Of a stretch of 64,000 nt of DNA, positions 18,535 to 27,876 are shown in pieces. Each line of letters opens with the position of its first letter. Positions within the stretch are counted from its first letter, which is position 1. Made by a program: the position numbers and the translations under genes. This DNA comes from UBA11986 sp963734955 (GTDB lineage Bacteria > Bacteroidota > Ignavibacteria > UBA10030 > UBA6906): NCBI GenBank assembly GCA_963734955.1, contig CAVTJO010000011.1:62001-126000 (forward strand), read 5' to 3'. The notes under the pieces were generated by a model that saw nothing but the letters and a program-made list of their open reading frames with translations, was not told the DNA's origin and did no database searches.

Positions 18535-21353
18535 TTTGCCGCCCCCTCCACCGATTCAAGGATCCCTTTTTTAGATCGGGTTTGCTCACGCAGGGCGGTC
18601 AATACTTTCTCTGGGGTAAACGGCACCGATGAAAGACGGACCCCGACAGCATCGTAAATTGCGTTCGCTATTGCAGGTGGAACTGCAAGCAGTGGTCCTT
18701 CACCTGCTTCCTTGGCGCCCATCGGACCTTCCGGGTCGTTGGTCTCTACAATGGTTACTTCGATTGGAGGAGTATCAAGCGCCGTCGGTATCTTGTAATC
18801 CAGCAGGGAAATCGCTTTTAACAGCCCGCCCGGTGTGCCCTTCGTTGTACGCGTATAGGTCATCTCCTCTGTGAGGGCCTCGCCAATTCCCATATGCACA
18901 GATCCCTCGATCTGCCCCTCCACGAGAGTCTTGTTCAGCGCCTTTCCACAATCATGCGCCGACCACACCTTGCATACTTTCACATGGCCAGTTTCTTCGT
19001 CCACCTCCACCTCTGCAACATGGGCAGTGAAACTGTAGGATGGCGAGGGTCCGGCACCAGCGCCTTTATAGGTTCCACCAAGTTGCGGAGGAGCGTACCA
19101 GCCTACTGCGGAGAGCGTACCGAATTTAGCCTCTGTAAGTCGCGCTGCTTCAATGAAACCGAGACGCTTTGTCGAATCATCATGAACAAGAATCTCACCC
19201 GATCTGACGACGAGATTCTCCTTCACAGTCTGCAACTTCTCTGCTGCAGCCTCAAGGAGCTTGCTCTTAAGATCCTCTGTTGCGCGAAGCACCGCATTCC
19301 CCGCCATGAATGTCACTCTACTGGAATAACTCCCGAGGTCCACGGGAGTAAGATCGGTGTCGGCTTCATACACTCGAACATGGCCGATGTCGATGCCGAG
19401 GGTTTGTGCGGTGAGCTGTGCGAGCACAGTGCTTGAGCCCTGCCCGATGTCTGATGAACCGCAAAACACAGTTACACCTCCCCCTCGATCAATCTTCACG
19501 ACGGCCCCCGAGTGTGGCAACCCCAACCAGTTGATCTCCTTCCCCGCCCCACTGATATATGCACTGACTGCAAGACCGATGCCCCTGCCCCGCGGAAGTT
19601 TACCCCGCTTCTCATACCAGCCGGATGCCTTCACAACAGTTTCAATACAATCCTTTACACCACAACTTGTAATGCGGAGTGAGTTGATGGTCATCGAGTT
19701 TGGTTCGACGAGATTCCTCAGTCGTATCTCTGCCGGGTCAATTCCCAGATGCTCCGCAATGCGATCCAAATGAGCTTCGAATGCAAACCGTGGCTGTACC
19801 GCACCGTGGCCTCGCTTTGGACCAGCAGGGGGTTTATTCGTATAGAAGCGCGTGCTCTCAAACTTGTACCGGGGTACCTTGTACGGCAACGTAAGAAGCT
19901 GCCCCGAATAGTAGGTGGTGACGAGCCCATAGCTGCCATACGCACCGCCGTCAAGCATGCCTTTGTACTGGATGGCTGTTATCGATCCGTCTTTCTTCAC
20001 TCCGGTCTTGAGGAACATCTTCGTTGCATGACGACCGCGATGTGAATAGAACACTTCTTCACGAGTGTATGTGATCTTCACCGGACGACCGGACTTGATC
20101 GAAAGCCAGGCTGCACAGAACTCCAACGCAAACGGTTCGGACTTTCCACCAAAGCCCCCCCCAAGATGAGGCTTGATGACCCGGATATGACTGGCTGGCA
20201 TCTCCAGCACTTTGGCAAGCGTCCGATGGACGTAGTGCGGCGCCTGGGTGGCTGACCAGACGGTCAAATGTCCATCCTTGTAGCTTTCCGATTGATTCGG
20301 TGGCTCAAATGATGCCAGTGCCGAATGTGGTTCAAGCATCGCATGCGTGCTGGCCCCGTAATAGAACTCATCCTCCCTTATGTAATCGGCCTCAGCAAAA
20401 CCTTCTTCGACATTCCCGAACTCAAGCTCAACGTGCTTTGCCGCGTTGTTCTCGTACTTGGTCTCAATATGGATCTTTGGAAGATCAGTCCGTACGGCAT
20501 CTTCCATCGAGAGAACAGAAGGCAATAACTCATAGCGAACTTTGATGAGCTTCAGCGCCTCCTGTGCTGTGTGTTCGTCCACTGCGGCAACTGCGGCCAC
20601 GCCATCACCGATAAACCTCACCTTGTCGATGCAGAGTGCAGTTTCATCCTGACTCGCCGGAAGGACACCGTACTTCGTCTGCAGTTCAGATCCAATCATC
20701 ACAGCAACAACACCGGGAAGAGCCTCTGCCTTTGAGGTATCAATCGAAACAATCTTCGCATGTGGGTGTGGGCTCCGGAGAATCTTCCCATAAAGCATTC
20801 TCGGCAATGTCATGTCATCGGTGTATTTCGCTCCACCAGTTACCTGACCGATGGCATCCACTTTAATTGGTGAAAACAGAGGTTCATTCAATCCCTGGCT
20901 AACACTCTGGACGGCCTCAACGATCTTTGTGTAGCCGGTACAGCGACACATGTTCCCCGATAGCTGTTCGCGTATCGCCTCCTCCGATGGTGAGTCGTTG
21001 GAGCCAAGCATCGCTTTTGAGGTGAGGATCATTCCGGGGGTGCAGAAACCGCATTGAGATGCACCATGATGAAGGAAGGATTTTTGGAGAGGATGAAGAA
21101 CACCGTTGTGGGCCAAACCCTCGATGGTCTCGATTGAGCTGCCATCTACGGTCACTGCAAGGATCAAACAGGAAACAACCGGCTTGCCATCAATGAGCAC
21201 AGTGCATGCGCCACAATCCCCCGCGTCGCAGCCAATTTTCACTCCTGTCAACCCCAACTGCTCACGCAATACTTCGGCAAGTGTCCAGTGAGATTCTACA
21301 GCAAGCTCCCTGGGCTCTTGGTTCACCGTGAGTGTAATTAACTGTCTTGCCAT
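18531..21353 (-). CDS. 4-Hydroxybenzoyl-CoA reductase, fused [2Fe-2S] and molybdopterin subunits
   Basis: A 940-aa fusion of the small and large subunits (HcrC plus HcrA). Residues 1-160 hold two [2Fe-2S] clusters: C42, C47, C50 and C62, then C101, C104, C136 and C138. The rest is the molybdenum cofactor domain, with 'PHLGGGFGGKSEP', 'GSSDIGQGS' and the catalytic-glutamate motif 'GAKEAGEGP' near the end. Xanthine dehydrogenase has a similar fold, but the HcrB partner with its extra cluster and the benzoyl-CoA genes nearby point to 4-hydroxybenzoyl-CoA reductase. The ATG at 21353 is chosen; a TTG at 21368 would add five residues. The gene follows iorB closely. Confidence 0.8.
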   Translation of the reverse strand: MARQLITLTVNQEPRELAVESHWTLAEVLREQLGLTGVKIGCDAGDCGACTVLIDGKPVVSCLILAVTVDGSSIETIEGLAHNGVLHPLQKSFLHHGASQCGFCTPGMILTSKAMLGSNDSPSEEAIREQLSGNMCRCTGYTKIVEAVQSVSQGLNEPLFSPIKVDAIGQVTGGAKYTDDMTLPRMLYGKILRSPHPHAKIVSIDTSKAEALPGVVAVMIGSELQTKYGVLPASQDETALCIDKVRFIGDGVAAVAAVDEHTAQEALKLIKVRYELLPSVLSMEDAVRTDLPKIHIETKYENNAAKHVELEFGNVEEGFAEADYIREDEFYYGASTHAMLEPHSALASFEPPNQSESYKDGHLTVWSATQAPHYVHRTLAKVLEMPASHIRVIKPHLGGGFGGKSEPFALEFCAAWLSIKSGRPVKITYTREEVFYSHRGRHATKMFLKTGVKKDGSITAIQYKGMLDGGAYGSYGLVTTYYSGQLLTLPYKVPRYKFESTRFYTNKPPAGPKRGHGAVQPRFAFEAHLDRIAEHLGIDPAEIRLRNLVEPNSMTINSLRITSCGVKDCIETVVKASGWYEKRGKLPRGRGIGLAVSAYISGAGKEINWLGLPHSGAVVKIDRGGGVTVFCGSSDIGQGSSTVLAQLTAQTLGIDIGHVRVYEADTDLTPVDLGSYSSRVTFMAGNAVLRATEDLKSKLLEAAAEKLQTVKENLVVRSGEILVHDDSTKRLGFIEAARLTEAKFGTLSAVGWYAPPQLGGTYKGAGAGPSPSYSFTAHVAEVEVDEETGHVKVCKVWSAHDCGKALNKTLVEGQIEGSVHMGIGEALTEEMTYTRTTKGTPGGLLKAISLLDYKIPTALDTPPIEVTIVETNDPEGPMGAKEAGEGPLLAVPPAIANAIYDAVGVRLSSVPFTPEKVLTALREQTRSKKGILESVEGAAK

Positions 21354-21377
21354 TCCTGTCTCAGCCAAACATCGTCG

Positions 21378-22004
21378 TTATGACGAGAGAATGCTGGAGG
21401 TGGAGAGTTCTTTTCCCCGCCTGAACGCCCGGCGGTTCAGTTCGAGAATCTTGGGATTGAGCGACTCCCTCATGATTGCCTCCCAATGCTCATCGGCAAT
21501 ACCGGTATGTTCAGCCATCGCGCCCATGAGCACAATATTCGCCGCGCGATAGTTGCCCAACTCAGTCGCACTTGAATTGGCATCGATACATACGACCCGG
21601 TACTCCTTGGCAGTAAGAAACTCGACGACGTTCTCCGGATATTGGACGGGCTTGTCCGTGAGGCGGGCTGGAACACGAACTTCATCGTTGAGGATGATGA
21701 GTCCACCTTCTCTTACGAAGTGAGCCCAGCGGAGACCCTCAAGTTTTTCCAACGAAAGAAGTATGTCAACCTCCCCGGCTGGCGAAAGCGGAGAATACAC
21801 CTTTGGCCCAAAGCGCACATGACTGACCACGCTCCCGCCCCGTTGCGCTGCGCCGTGAACTTCCGTCTTCTTTGCATCAAAGCCAGCACGAATCGCTGCG
21901 CGGGCCGCAAGTTCAGAGACCAACAGGATACCCTGTCCACCAACACCAGCGAAGAGAAGATTTTTTCCCGAATGGTTTACGTATATCGGATTCCGGGATA
22001 TCAT
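21378..22004 (-). CDS. iorB: Indolepyruvate:ferredoxin oxidoreductase, beta subunit
   Basis: A 208-aa protein of the 2-oxoacid:acceptor gamma-domain family, with 'LLFAGVGGQGILLVSELAA' at residues about 13-31 and 'EVHGAAQRGGSVVSHVRFG'. With IorA it oxidises aryl pyruvates (indole-, phenyl- or 4-hydroxyphenylpyruvate) to the aryl-acetyl-CoA while reducing ferredoxin. The start at 22004 is chosen because it follows an AAGGTGG site and begins just before the conserved glycine motif; a longer frame overlaps iorA. The gap to iorA is 19 bases. Here it may supply ferredoxin electrons for benzoyl-CoA reduction or feed aromatic amino acids into the pathway. Confidence 0.85.
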   Translation of the reverse strand: MISRNPIYVNHSGKNLLFAGVGGQGILLVSELAARAAIRAGFDAKKTEVHGAAQRGGSVVSHVRFGPKVYSPLSPAGEVDILLSLEKLEGLRWAHFVREGGLIILNDEVRVPARLTDKPVQYPENVVEFLTAKEYRVVCIDANSSATELGNYRAANIVLMGAMAEHTGIADEHWEAIMRESLNPKILELNRRAFRRGKELSTSSILSS

Positions 22005-22023
22005 AGTCCACCTTGAGATTTCA

Positions 22024-23802
22024 TCATGAGACTGCTTCTTGTCCAATGGGTCTGATCGCATCAAATGCGCAGAGCTTTGCACAAAGGTCGCAGCCGATGC
22101 AGCGTTCTTTTGATATGGAGGGCACGGCGTCCAATCCACCAATGGCCGGGCAACCAATCTTGAGGCAAAGGTCACATTCCTCGCACAACTCTTCGATCAC
22201 CTCATAGGGCTGGTGAGGCTTTGCTCTCTCATCTTCGAGCAATACGCAAGGGCGGCGTGAGATAACGACGGCAGGTTCCTCGAGTGCCATCGCTTCTTTG
22301 ATCGTCTTCTCCGTTACCTCAATATCATACGGATCGACGACGCGAATGTGTTTCACACCGATGGCACGAATCAGTTCCTCATACTTGATTGCATACGTGT
22401 CACGGTTTTTGACAGTCTTCCCCATACCTGGATGTTGCTGATGACCCGTCATTCCAGTTGTGGAATTATCCATCAGGATAACCGTGGTAACGCCCTGGTT
22501 GAAAACAACGTCAATCAATGGCGCAATGCCGCTGTGGAGAAACGTCGAATCGCCGATGACTGCAACGAGCTTTTTGCCCATTGTGCCGCGATGCACCTTT
22601 TCCATGCCGAACGCGTTGCCAACTCCGGCACCCATGCAAAACGTCGTGTCGAGTGCGTTGAATGGATGGAGCGCACCTAACGTGTAGCATCCGATGTCAC
22701 CCGTAACAACTGCCTTGAGCTTGTGGAGCACGTAGTACACTCCGCTGTGAGGGCAACCGGGACACATCACCGGTGGACGCATGGGGACCGAAATTTCCGA
22801 TTCAAAAGATTTCCGCCCATCCCCTCCAAACAAAGACTTGCGCAGGATATCCGGGGAGAGTTCAAACATCTTCGGAACAACATCCTTGCCAATGATTGCG
22901 CTCTCTCCGCGCGAGTTCCTGACACCGATGATCTTAAGATGCTCCTCAATAAACGGTTCAAGTTCTTCGATAACGTAGATCTTCTCTACCTGACTGCAGA
23001 AGTCGAGCAGCATCTTCTTCGGCATCGGATAGACCATACCAAGTTTCAGGATCGAGACATTGCCGAATATCTCCTTTGCGTACTGATAGCTGATGCCGCT
23101 GGTGATGACTCCGATCTCTTTCGAACGCCACTCAATCGTGTTAAGCGGGAATGTCTCGCTAAACTCCTCCAATTTCTTCAACCGGTCATCGACGTTCTGA
23201 CGCAAGCGCTTGCCATGGATGGGAACAACATGCTTGGCTGGGTCCTGCTTGTATTTCTTCGGCAGCATCCGATCAGCTTCGCCCATGTCTACCACCGACT
23301 TTGAATGCGATGTACGAGTCGTCGTTCGCAGGAATACGGGAACGTCGAACTGTTCGCTCATGTCGAAGGCGGCTTTGACATATTCTTTCGCCTCCTGGCT
23401 GTCTGAAGGCTCGAGCATCGGGATCTTCGCGAATTTTGCGAGGTAACGGTTGTCCTGCTCATTCTGCGAAGAATGCATGCCCGGATCATCGGCCGTAATC
23501 ACAACAAAACCGCCGTGCACACCGGCAAAGGGTGTCACCATCACGGAGTCGAGGGCGACGTTCACACCAACGTGCTTCATCGACACAAGCGACCTGCCAC
23601 CCGCAAGCGAGGCACCGTAGGCAACATCGAACGCCACCTTTTCGTTGGTGGACCATTCGACATCGATGTCTTCGTAACGGGCGAGATTCTCAATAATTTC
23701 GGTGCTCGGCGTGCCGGGGTAGCCTGCAGCAACATGCACTCCGGCTTCCCATGCGCCGCGTGCGATTGCTTCGTTGCCGGAGAGAAACTGTTTGGTTGGC
23801 AT
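22024..23802 (-). CDS. iorA: Indolepyruvate:ferredoxin oxidoreductase, alpha subunit
   Basis: A 592-aa protein with an N-terminal pyrimidine-binding domain ('AAGYPGTPSTEIIENLARYE'), the thiamine-diphosphate domain ('GDIGCYTLGALHPF', 'MGAGVGNAFGM', 'VIGDSTFLHSGIAPLIDVV') and a C-terminal two-cluster ferredoxin domain ('CEECDLCLKIGC' and 'CIGCDLCAKLC'). All parts of IorA are present. It shares one base with the acyl-CoA dehydrogenase gene upstream, so it is translated in the same operon. Electrons leave through ferredoxin, the donor that both 4-hydroxybenzoyl-CoA reductase and benzoyl-CoA reductase need. Confidence 0.9.
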   Translation of the reverse strand: MPTKQFLSGNEAIARGAWEAGVHVAAGYPGTPSTEIIENLARYEDIDVEWSTNEKVAFDVAYGASLAGGRSLVSMKHVGVNVALDSVMVTPFAGVHGGFVVITADDPGMHSSQNEQDNRYLAKFAKIPMLEPSDSQEAKEYVKAAFDMSEQFDVPVFLRTTTRTSHSKSVVDMGEADRMLPKKYKQDPAKHVVPIHGKRLRQNVDDRLKKLEEFSETFPLNTIEWRSKEIGVITSGISYQYAKEIFGNVSILKLGMVYPMPKKMLLDFCSQVEKIYVIEELEPFIEEHLKIIGVRNSRGESAIIGKDVVPKMFELSPDILRKSLFGGDGRKSFESEISVPMRPPVMCPGCPHSGVYYVLHKLKAVVTGDIGCYTLGALHPFNALDTTFCMGAGVGNAFGMEKVHRGTMGKKLVAVIGDSTFLHSGIAPLIDVVFNQGVTTVILMDNSTTGMTGHQQHPGMGKTVKNRDTYAIKYEELIRAIGVKHIRVVDPYDIEVTEKTIKEAMALEEPAVVISRRPCVLLEDERAKPHQPYEVIEELCEECDLCLKIGCPAIGGLDAVPSISKERCIGCDLCAKLCAFDAIRPIGQEAVS

Positions 23803-24983
23803 CAGTACGAACCCTTCTTTATCAAATCACGCGCAATGACAAGGTGCTGGATCTCGTTTGTCCCCTCAAAGATGCGGTTGACGCGGGCATCACGATAGAA
23901 TCTCTCGATCGGATAATCACGCATGTACCCCATCCCGCCGTGAATTTGCATTGCCCGGTCTGCAACAGAACAAACCATCTCGGTGGCGGCAAGCTTGCAC
24001 ATTGCCGATTCCCGACTGAACGATTGACTGCCACGACCATGGTTGGACAGCGCCTCATCGACCATCATGGCTGTTCGGTACACAATGCTCTCGATCTGGA
24101 AGATCTCCGTCGCCATATCAGCCATCATAAGCTGCACTGCCTGCTGTTCTGCAATTGGTTTGCCGAACTGTACGCGCTGGCTCGCGTGCTTGATGCTGAG
24201 GCCGAGCATTTCCTTCGCCGCACCAAGACATTGCGAAGAGAGGCTGACCCTGGCAACATCGAGTGTTTGCATTGCCACCTTGAATCCATTCCCGACACCG
24301 CCAAGAATATTGTCCGGCGGAACCTGAACATTTTCAAAAAACAAATCGGTTGTGTGTGATCCACGGATGCCCATTTTCCGTTCCGGCTTGCCGGCACGGA
24401 ACCCGGGCCACTCTTTCTCGATGATGAAGGCCGTGACGCCTCCGTGCATTCGCTTCTCCGAATCAGTCACAGCAAATACAACGAGCACATCCGCAATGGA
24501 GCCGTTAGTAATGAACGTCTTGCTGCCATTCAGCGTATAGCAATTACCGCGTTGCTGCGCGCTCGTTTTCATTGCACCGGCGTCTGAGCCAGCCCCCGGC
24601 TCGGTGAGTGCGAATGTCGCAAGTTTCTTCCCTTCGGTGAGTTGGTGGAGATACCTTTGCTTTTGCTCCTCGGTACCTGCCAGGTAGATTGCCATTGAAC
24701 CGAGACTCTGGTGACCGCCGATAACAACTGCCGTTGAATTACATCCGCGAGCAATCTCTTCCAGCATCATACAATACCCTGTCTCCCCAAATCCACCGCC
24801 TCCGTATTCAGGCGGGAACACAACTCCGAGGAATCCAAGCTCAGCCGCCTTCTTTATGAGATCGAGAGGAACTTCTTCTTTCTCATCGATCTCCGCGGCG
24901 CGGGGACGAACTTCGTTGTTGGTGAAACGTCGGGCCACATCGCGAAGCATTTCCTGTTCAGGTGTAAATGTAAAGTCGATCAT
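23802..24983 (-). CDS. Acyl-CoA dehydrogenase
   Basis: A 393-aa FAD acyl-CoA dehydrogenase. 'FALTEPGAGSDAGAMKTSA' and 'FITNG' form the substrate/FAD pocket, and the C-terminal 'IHGGMGYMRDYPIERFYRD' and 'IFEGTNEIQ' motifs include the usual catalytic glutamate. Its substrate cannot be fixed. In this cluster glutaryl-CoA (the pathway product), cyclohexanecarboxyl-CoA or pimeloyl-CoA are candidates; I see no diagnostic feature of the decarboxylating glutaryl-CoA enzyme. It lies 8 bases after had and overlaps iorA by one base. Confidence 0.85.
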   Translation of the reverse strand: MIDFTFTPEQEMLRDVARRFTNNEVRPRAAEIDEKEEVPLDLIKKAAELGFLGVVFPPEYGGGGFGETGYCMMLEEIARGCNSTAVVIGGHQSLGSMAIYLAGTEEQKQRYLHQLTEGKKLATFALTEPGAGSDAGAMKTSAQQRGNCYTLNGSKTFITNGSIADVLVVFAVTDSEKRMHGGVTAFIIEKEWPGFRAGKPERKMGIRGSHTTDLFFENVQVPPDNILGGVGNGFKVAMQTLDVARVSLSSQCLGAAKEMLGLSIKHASQRVQFGKPIAEQQAVQLMMADMATEIFQIESIVYRTAMMVDEALSNHGRGSQSFSRESAMCKLAATEMVCSVADRAMQIHGGMGYMRDYPIERFYRDARVNRIFEGTNEIQHLVIARDLIKKGSY

Positions 24984-24991
24984 CCTCTCAC

Positions 24992-26020
24992 TTATGGTAC
25001 AACGATTGACCGGAGAGCGTTCTCATCATGCTTGCGCAACAAATCGAACGCGTCGTTAATTTGTTCCAGCTTGAACTTCTGCGTTACCAGCTCTTTTACT
25101 TTGATCTTTCCGATACGACAGAGTTCTATGAGCTTCGGATAATCCACAGGACGGCAGCCCAGTGAACCCCGCACCTCCATCTCGAAGTACATGATCTTCG
25201 CAGCGCTCAGCTTGATGTCTTCGTTCGTGTAGCCAACCACAACGAGTCTGCCGCCCTTACGAAGCGTGTTGAATGCAATCTCAATCGTCTGTGCTCTGCC
25301 AATCGCTTCGATGGCAATATCGGCACCACCACCGGTAAGTTTCTTGACTTCCTTACCGAGGTTCTCAACCTTCGTTGAATTGATGGTATACGTCGCTCCC
25401 AACTTCTTCGCCCACTCAAGCTTCTTGTCAGAGACGTCAACGGCAATAACGATACCTCCGCATGCAGCAGCGACCTGGACAACGTTCACACCCACTCCTC
25501 CACATCCCAACACCACCACACTGTCGCCCGCCCTGACTTCCGCACGGTTCTTCACCGCGTGGTACGGCGTCGAGATTGCATCGGCAATGATCGAACCCTC
25601 TTCGAGCGGGATTTCGTTGGGGAGATGGAAAGCGTCTTTGGCCGGAACGACGACATACTCCGCATAAGCTCCATCGATATTGTTGCCGAACATTGTCATC
25701 GTCTGACAGATATTCTCGCGGCCGGTCCGACAGAATTCGCATGAGCCACAGGTGAGAACTGCCGGTAATAGCACGCGATCACTCTCTTTGAAGTTCTTCA
25801 CTTCCTTGCCGACCTGAGCCACGATGCCAGAGGGTTCATGTCCCAGGATGAGTGGTGGTTTCTTGAACGTCTGCACGCCGTGATCGAGATAATGAAGATC
25901 GGTGTGGCATACGCCGCAAGCCGCAACCTTCACCAACACTTCGTGCGCATTGATGGTCGGCGTTGGGACTTCTTCAATCTTGAGCGGCTGATTGGGTCCG
26001 TGGTAGACTGCTGCTTTCAT
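24992..26020 (-). CDS. had: 6-Hydroxycyclohex-1-ene-1-carbonyl-CoA dehydrogenase
   Basis: A 342-aa zinc alcohol dehydrogenase. Catalytic zinc residues are C38 and H61-E62, structural zinc cysteines are C91, C94, C97 and C105, and the NAD site is 'GCGGVGVNVVQVAA'. General similarity and, above all, position next to benzoyl-CoA reductase, Dch and Oah genes support the specific call. The enzyme oxidises the 6-hydroxy group to 6-oxocyclohex-1-ene-1-carbonyl-CoA with NAD. A related alcohol dehydrogenase with another substrate cannot be ruled out from sequence alone. A T9SS cargo gene separates it from bcrD. Confidence 0.75.
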   Translation of the reverse strand: MKAAVYHGPNQPLKIEEVPTPTINAHEVLVKVAACGVCHTDLHYLDHGVQTFKKPPLILGHEPSGIVAQVGKEVKNFKESDRVLLPAVLTCGSCEFCRTGRENICQTMTMFGNNIDGAYAEYVVVPAKDAFHLPNEIPLEEGSIIADAISTPYHAVKNRAEVRAGDSVVVLGCGGVGVNVVQVAAACGGIVIAVDVSDKKLEWAKKLGATYTINSTKVENLGKEVKKLTGGGADIAIEAIGRAQTIEIAFNTLRKGGRLVVVGYTNEDIKLSAAKIMYFEMEVRGSLGCRPVDYPKLIELCRIGKIKVKELVTQKFKLEQINDAFDLLRKHDENALRSIVVP

Positions 26021-26052
26021 TTGGTCGCTAGGGATTTAACTGCTGTTGCCCG

Positions 26053-27798
26053 TTACTTTAGCAAAACAAGTTTCTTACTTTCGGAAAATGACCCTGCCTG
26101 CAAACGATAGAAGTAAATTCCAGATGGCATTCCAATAGCGTTCCACTGCCATGAGTGGTTTCCTGCTGTCAGTTCTGCAGAGATGAGTGTTGCCACTTCT
26201 CCTCCCAAAACATCAAACACCTTCAATGTTACAAACGTTTTCGATGGCAGATCAAATGAAATGGATGTTAACGGGTTAAATGGATTGGGATAGTTCTGCT
26301 CGAGTGCGAATGTTGTCGGTAGAGAGCGGTCGTTCTCATGTACGCCAGTTACACCTCCCAACGTTCCATCGGCACGGAGCCGCTGGGCATAAATATCATG
26401 TCTCTGTCCACTCAGATCGCTTCTCAAATCAGGCCAGGCGATGATCATGCCATTGATACCATCATTTAGGACAGTGGGAAATGATTGAACAAAAGTAGCC
26501 GTACTCACAGCAACCCCATCGTTGGTCCATAAAGAAGAACCACTGGAATTTATTCTCTGAGCATATACATCTTGTATGTTATTAGTCCTTGCATCCTGCC
26601 ATGTAATAACAGCGCCACCATTTCCATCAGAGGTTAATTGCGGAAATCCCTGTCCGCCAGCGGCCAGGCAAACACCCACGCCATTTACTGCCCATTGGGC
26701 TGTTCCGCTCGCGTTTACACGTTGTGCATAGATATTCGGATCAGGGATGCCGGTACCCAGTTCGTTCCAGGTAATAATCGCTCCCCCGTTTCCATCAGAT
26801 GTTAATTGGGGGGAGTCTTGATTGCTGGCTGCCGCGCAAATAGGCACACCATTTACAGCCCATTGTACCACCCCACCTGCGCTGACTTTCTGAGCATAAA
26901 TATCCCAGCCGGTCGTTCCACTTCGTCTATCCACCCAGCAAATGATGGCCGCACCAGCATCACTTATCAATTGAGGATATAGACTTCCCCCCGTAACAGA
27001 ATTTACAAGTACACCGGTCGTATCCCATAGCCTAGCCCCGGATGCATTAAGTTTCTGGGTATAAATTTCAACCGTTGTTCCGCTACGTTGGTCCTCCCAT
27101 GCAATGATAGCTCCACCACTGCCATCGCTTGCTATTTGCATTGATCCCCCTTGAAATCCGGATGCATGTATAACTGCCTTGCCGCTTGCAACCCATTGAA
27201 CTGCACCGGCGGCATTGACCCGCTGGGCATACAGATCTTCATTATTGTTACCGCCATTTCTGGCGTCACCCCATACAATGATTGCCCCTCCATTGCCATC
27301 GCTTGCAATTCTAGGGACTATCTGTTGTGATAGAGTTGTGGAACAGATGACAACGCCGCTTGAATCCCACATAGGTATCCCGCTTGCATCAATGTGCTGA
27401 ACACGCAGACTATTTGAATCGACAACATCTTGCCAGGAAATAAATGCACCGCCATTTCCATCACTGCACATCGAATATGTATAACTCCATACATTTGCCG
27501 GAGTAACCTTAATGCCGTTGGTAGTCCATAGAATATTTCCATTGGAGCCTATTCGCTGAGCATACACCTCATCATTGTATGTTCCATTTCGGCCATTGCG
27601 TCTGTCATTCCAGCAAACAATTGCACCGCCACCTCCGTCACTTATGATTTGCGGTTGGTTCTGATCATAGTAATTTGTGCAGAGGGCATTATTAACTGCC
27701 GGGTTGGTAGACCACTGGGCAAGCGCCTCTGTGGCAAAAAGCTGCCAACATAGGATGAGTACTGCGAAAGGTGGAAGATGTAAATGGAAATGTTTCAT
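26053..27798 (-). CDS. Secreted repeat protein with T9SS C-terminal sorting domain
   Basis: A 581-aa protein. The start at 27798 is preceded by AGAAGGAG; a signal peptide follows ('FAVLILCWQLFATEALAQW'). About eight repeats of roughly 55 residues carry the pattern 'SDGNGGAIIxWxDxR', 'DIYAQRVNASGxxxW', 'NGVxV', suggesting a beta-propeller. The last 85 residues are a T9SS sorting domain ('LEQNYPNPFNP' to 'SKKLVLLK'), so the protein is exported and anchored or released at the surface. It sits on the same strand inside the benzoyl-CoA cluster, with no obvious role in that pathway, and may be an insertion. Confidence 0.8.
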   Translation of the reverse strand: MKHFHLHLPPFAVLILCWQLFATEALAQWSTNPAVNNALCTNYYDQNQPQIISDGGGGAIVCWNDRRNGRNGTYNDEVYAQRIGSNGNILWTTNGIKVTPANVWSYTYSMCSDGNGGAFISWQDVVDSNSLRVQHIDASGIPMWDSSGVVICSTTLSQQIVPRIASDGNGGAIIVWGDARNGGNNNEDLYAQRVNAAGAVQWVASGKAVIHASGFQGGSMQIASDGSGGAIIAWEDQRSGTTVEIYTQKLNASGARLWDTTGVLVNSVTGGSLYPQLISDAGAAIICWVDRRSGTTGWDIYAQKVSAGGVVQWAVNGVPICAAASNQDSPQLTSDGNGGAIITWNELGTGIPDPNIYAQRVNASGTAQWAVNGVGVCLAAGGQGFPQLTSDGNGGAVITWQDARTNNIQDVYAQRINSSGSSLWTNDGVAVSTATFVQSFPTVLNDGINGMIIAWPDLRSDLSGQRHDIYAQRLRADGTLGGVTGVHENDRSLPTTFALEQNYPNPFNPLTSISFDLPSKTFVTLKVFDVLGGEVATLISAELTAGNHSWQWNAIGMPSGIYFYRLQAGSFSESKKLVLLK

Positions 27799-27876
27799 GA
27801 CTAATTCTCCTTCTGCCACTAGTTGAAATGGCGATTGCACCTACCACGGTACGTACGCAACTCGTATCCCTGCCAC

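Noticed and set aside
23802..24983. Glutaryl-CoA dehydrogenase for the acyl-CoA dehydrogenase
   Set aside because: Tempting by context, but no diagnostic residue could be confirmed from sequence, so it is left general.
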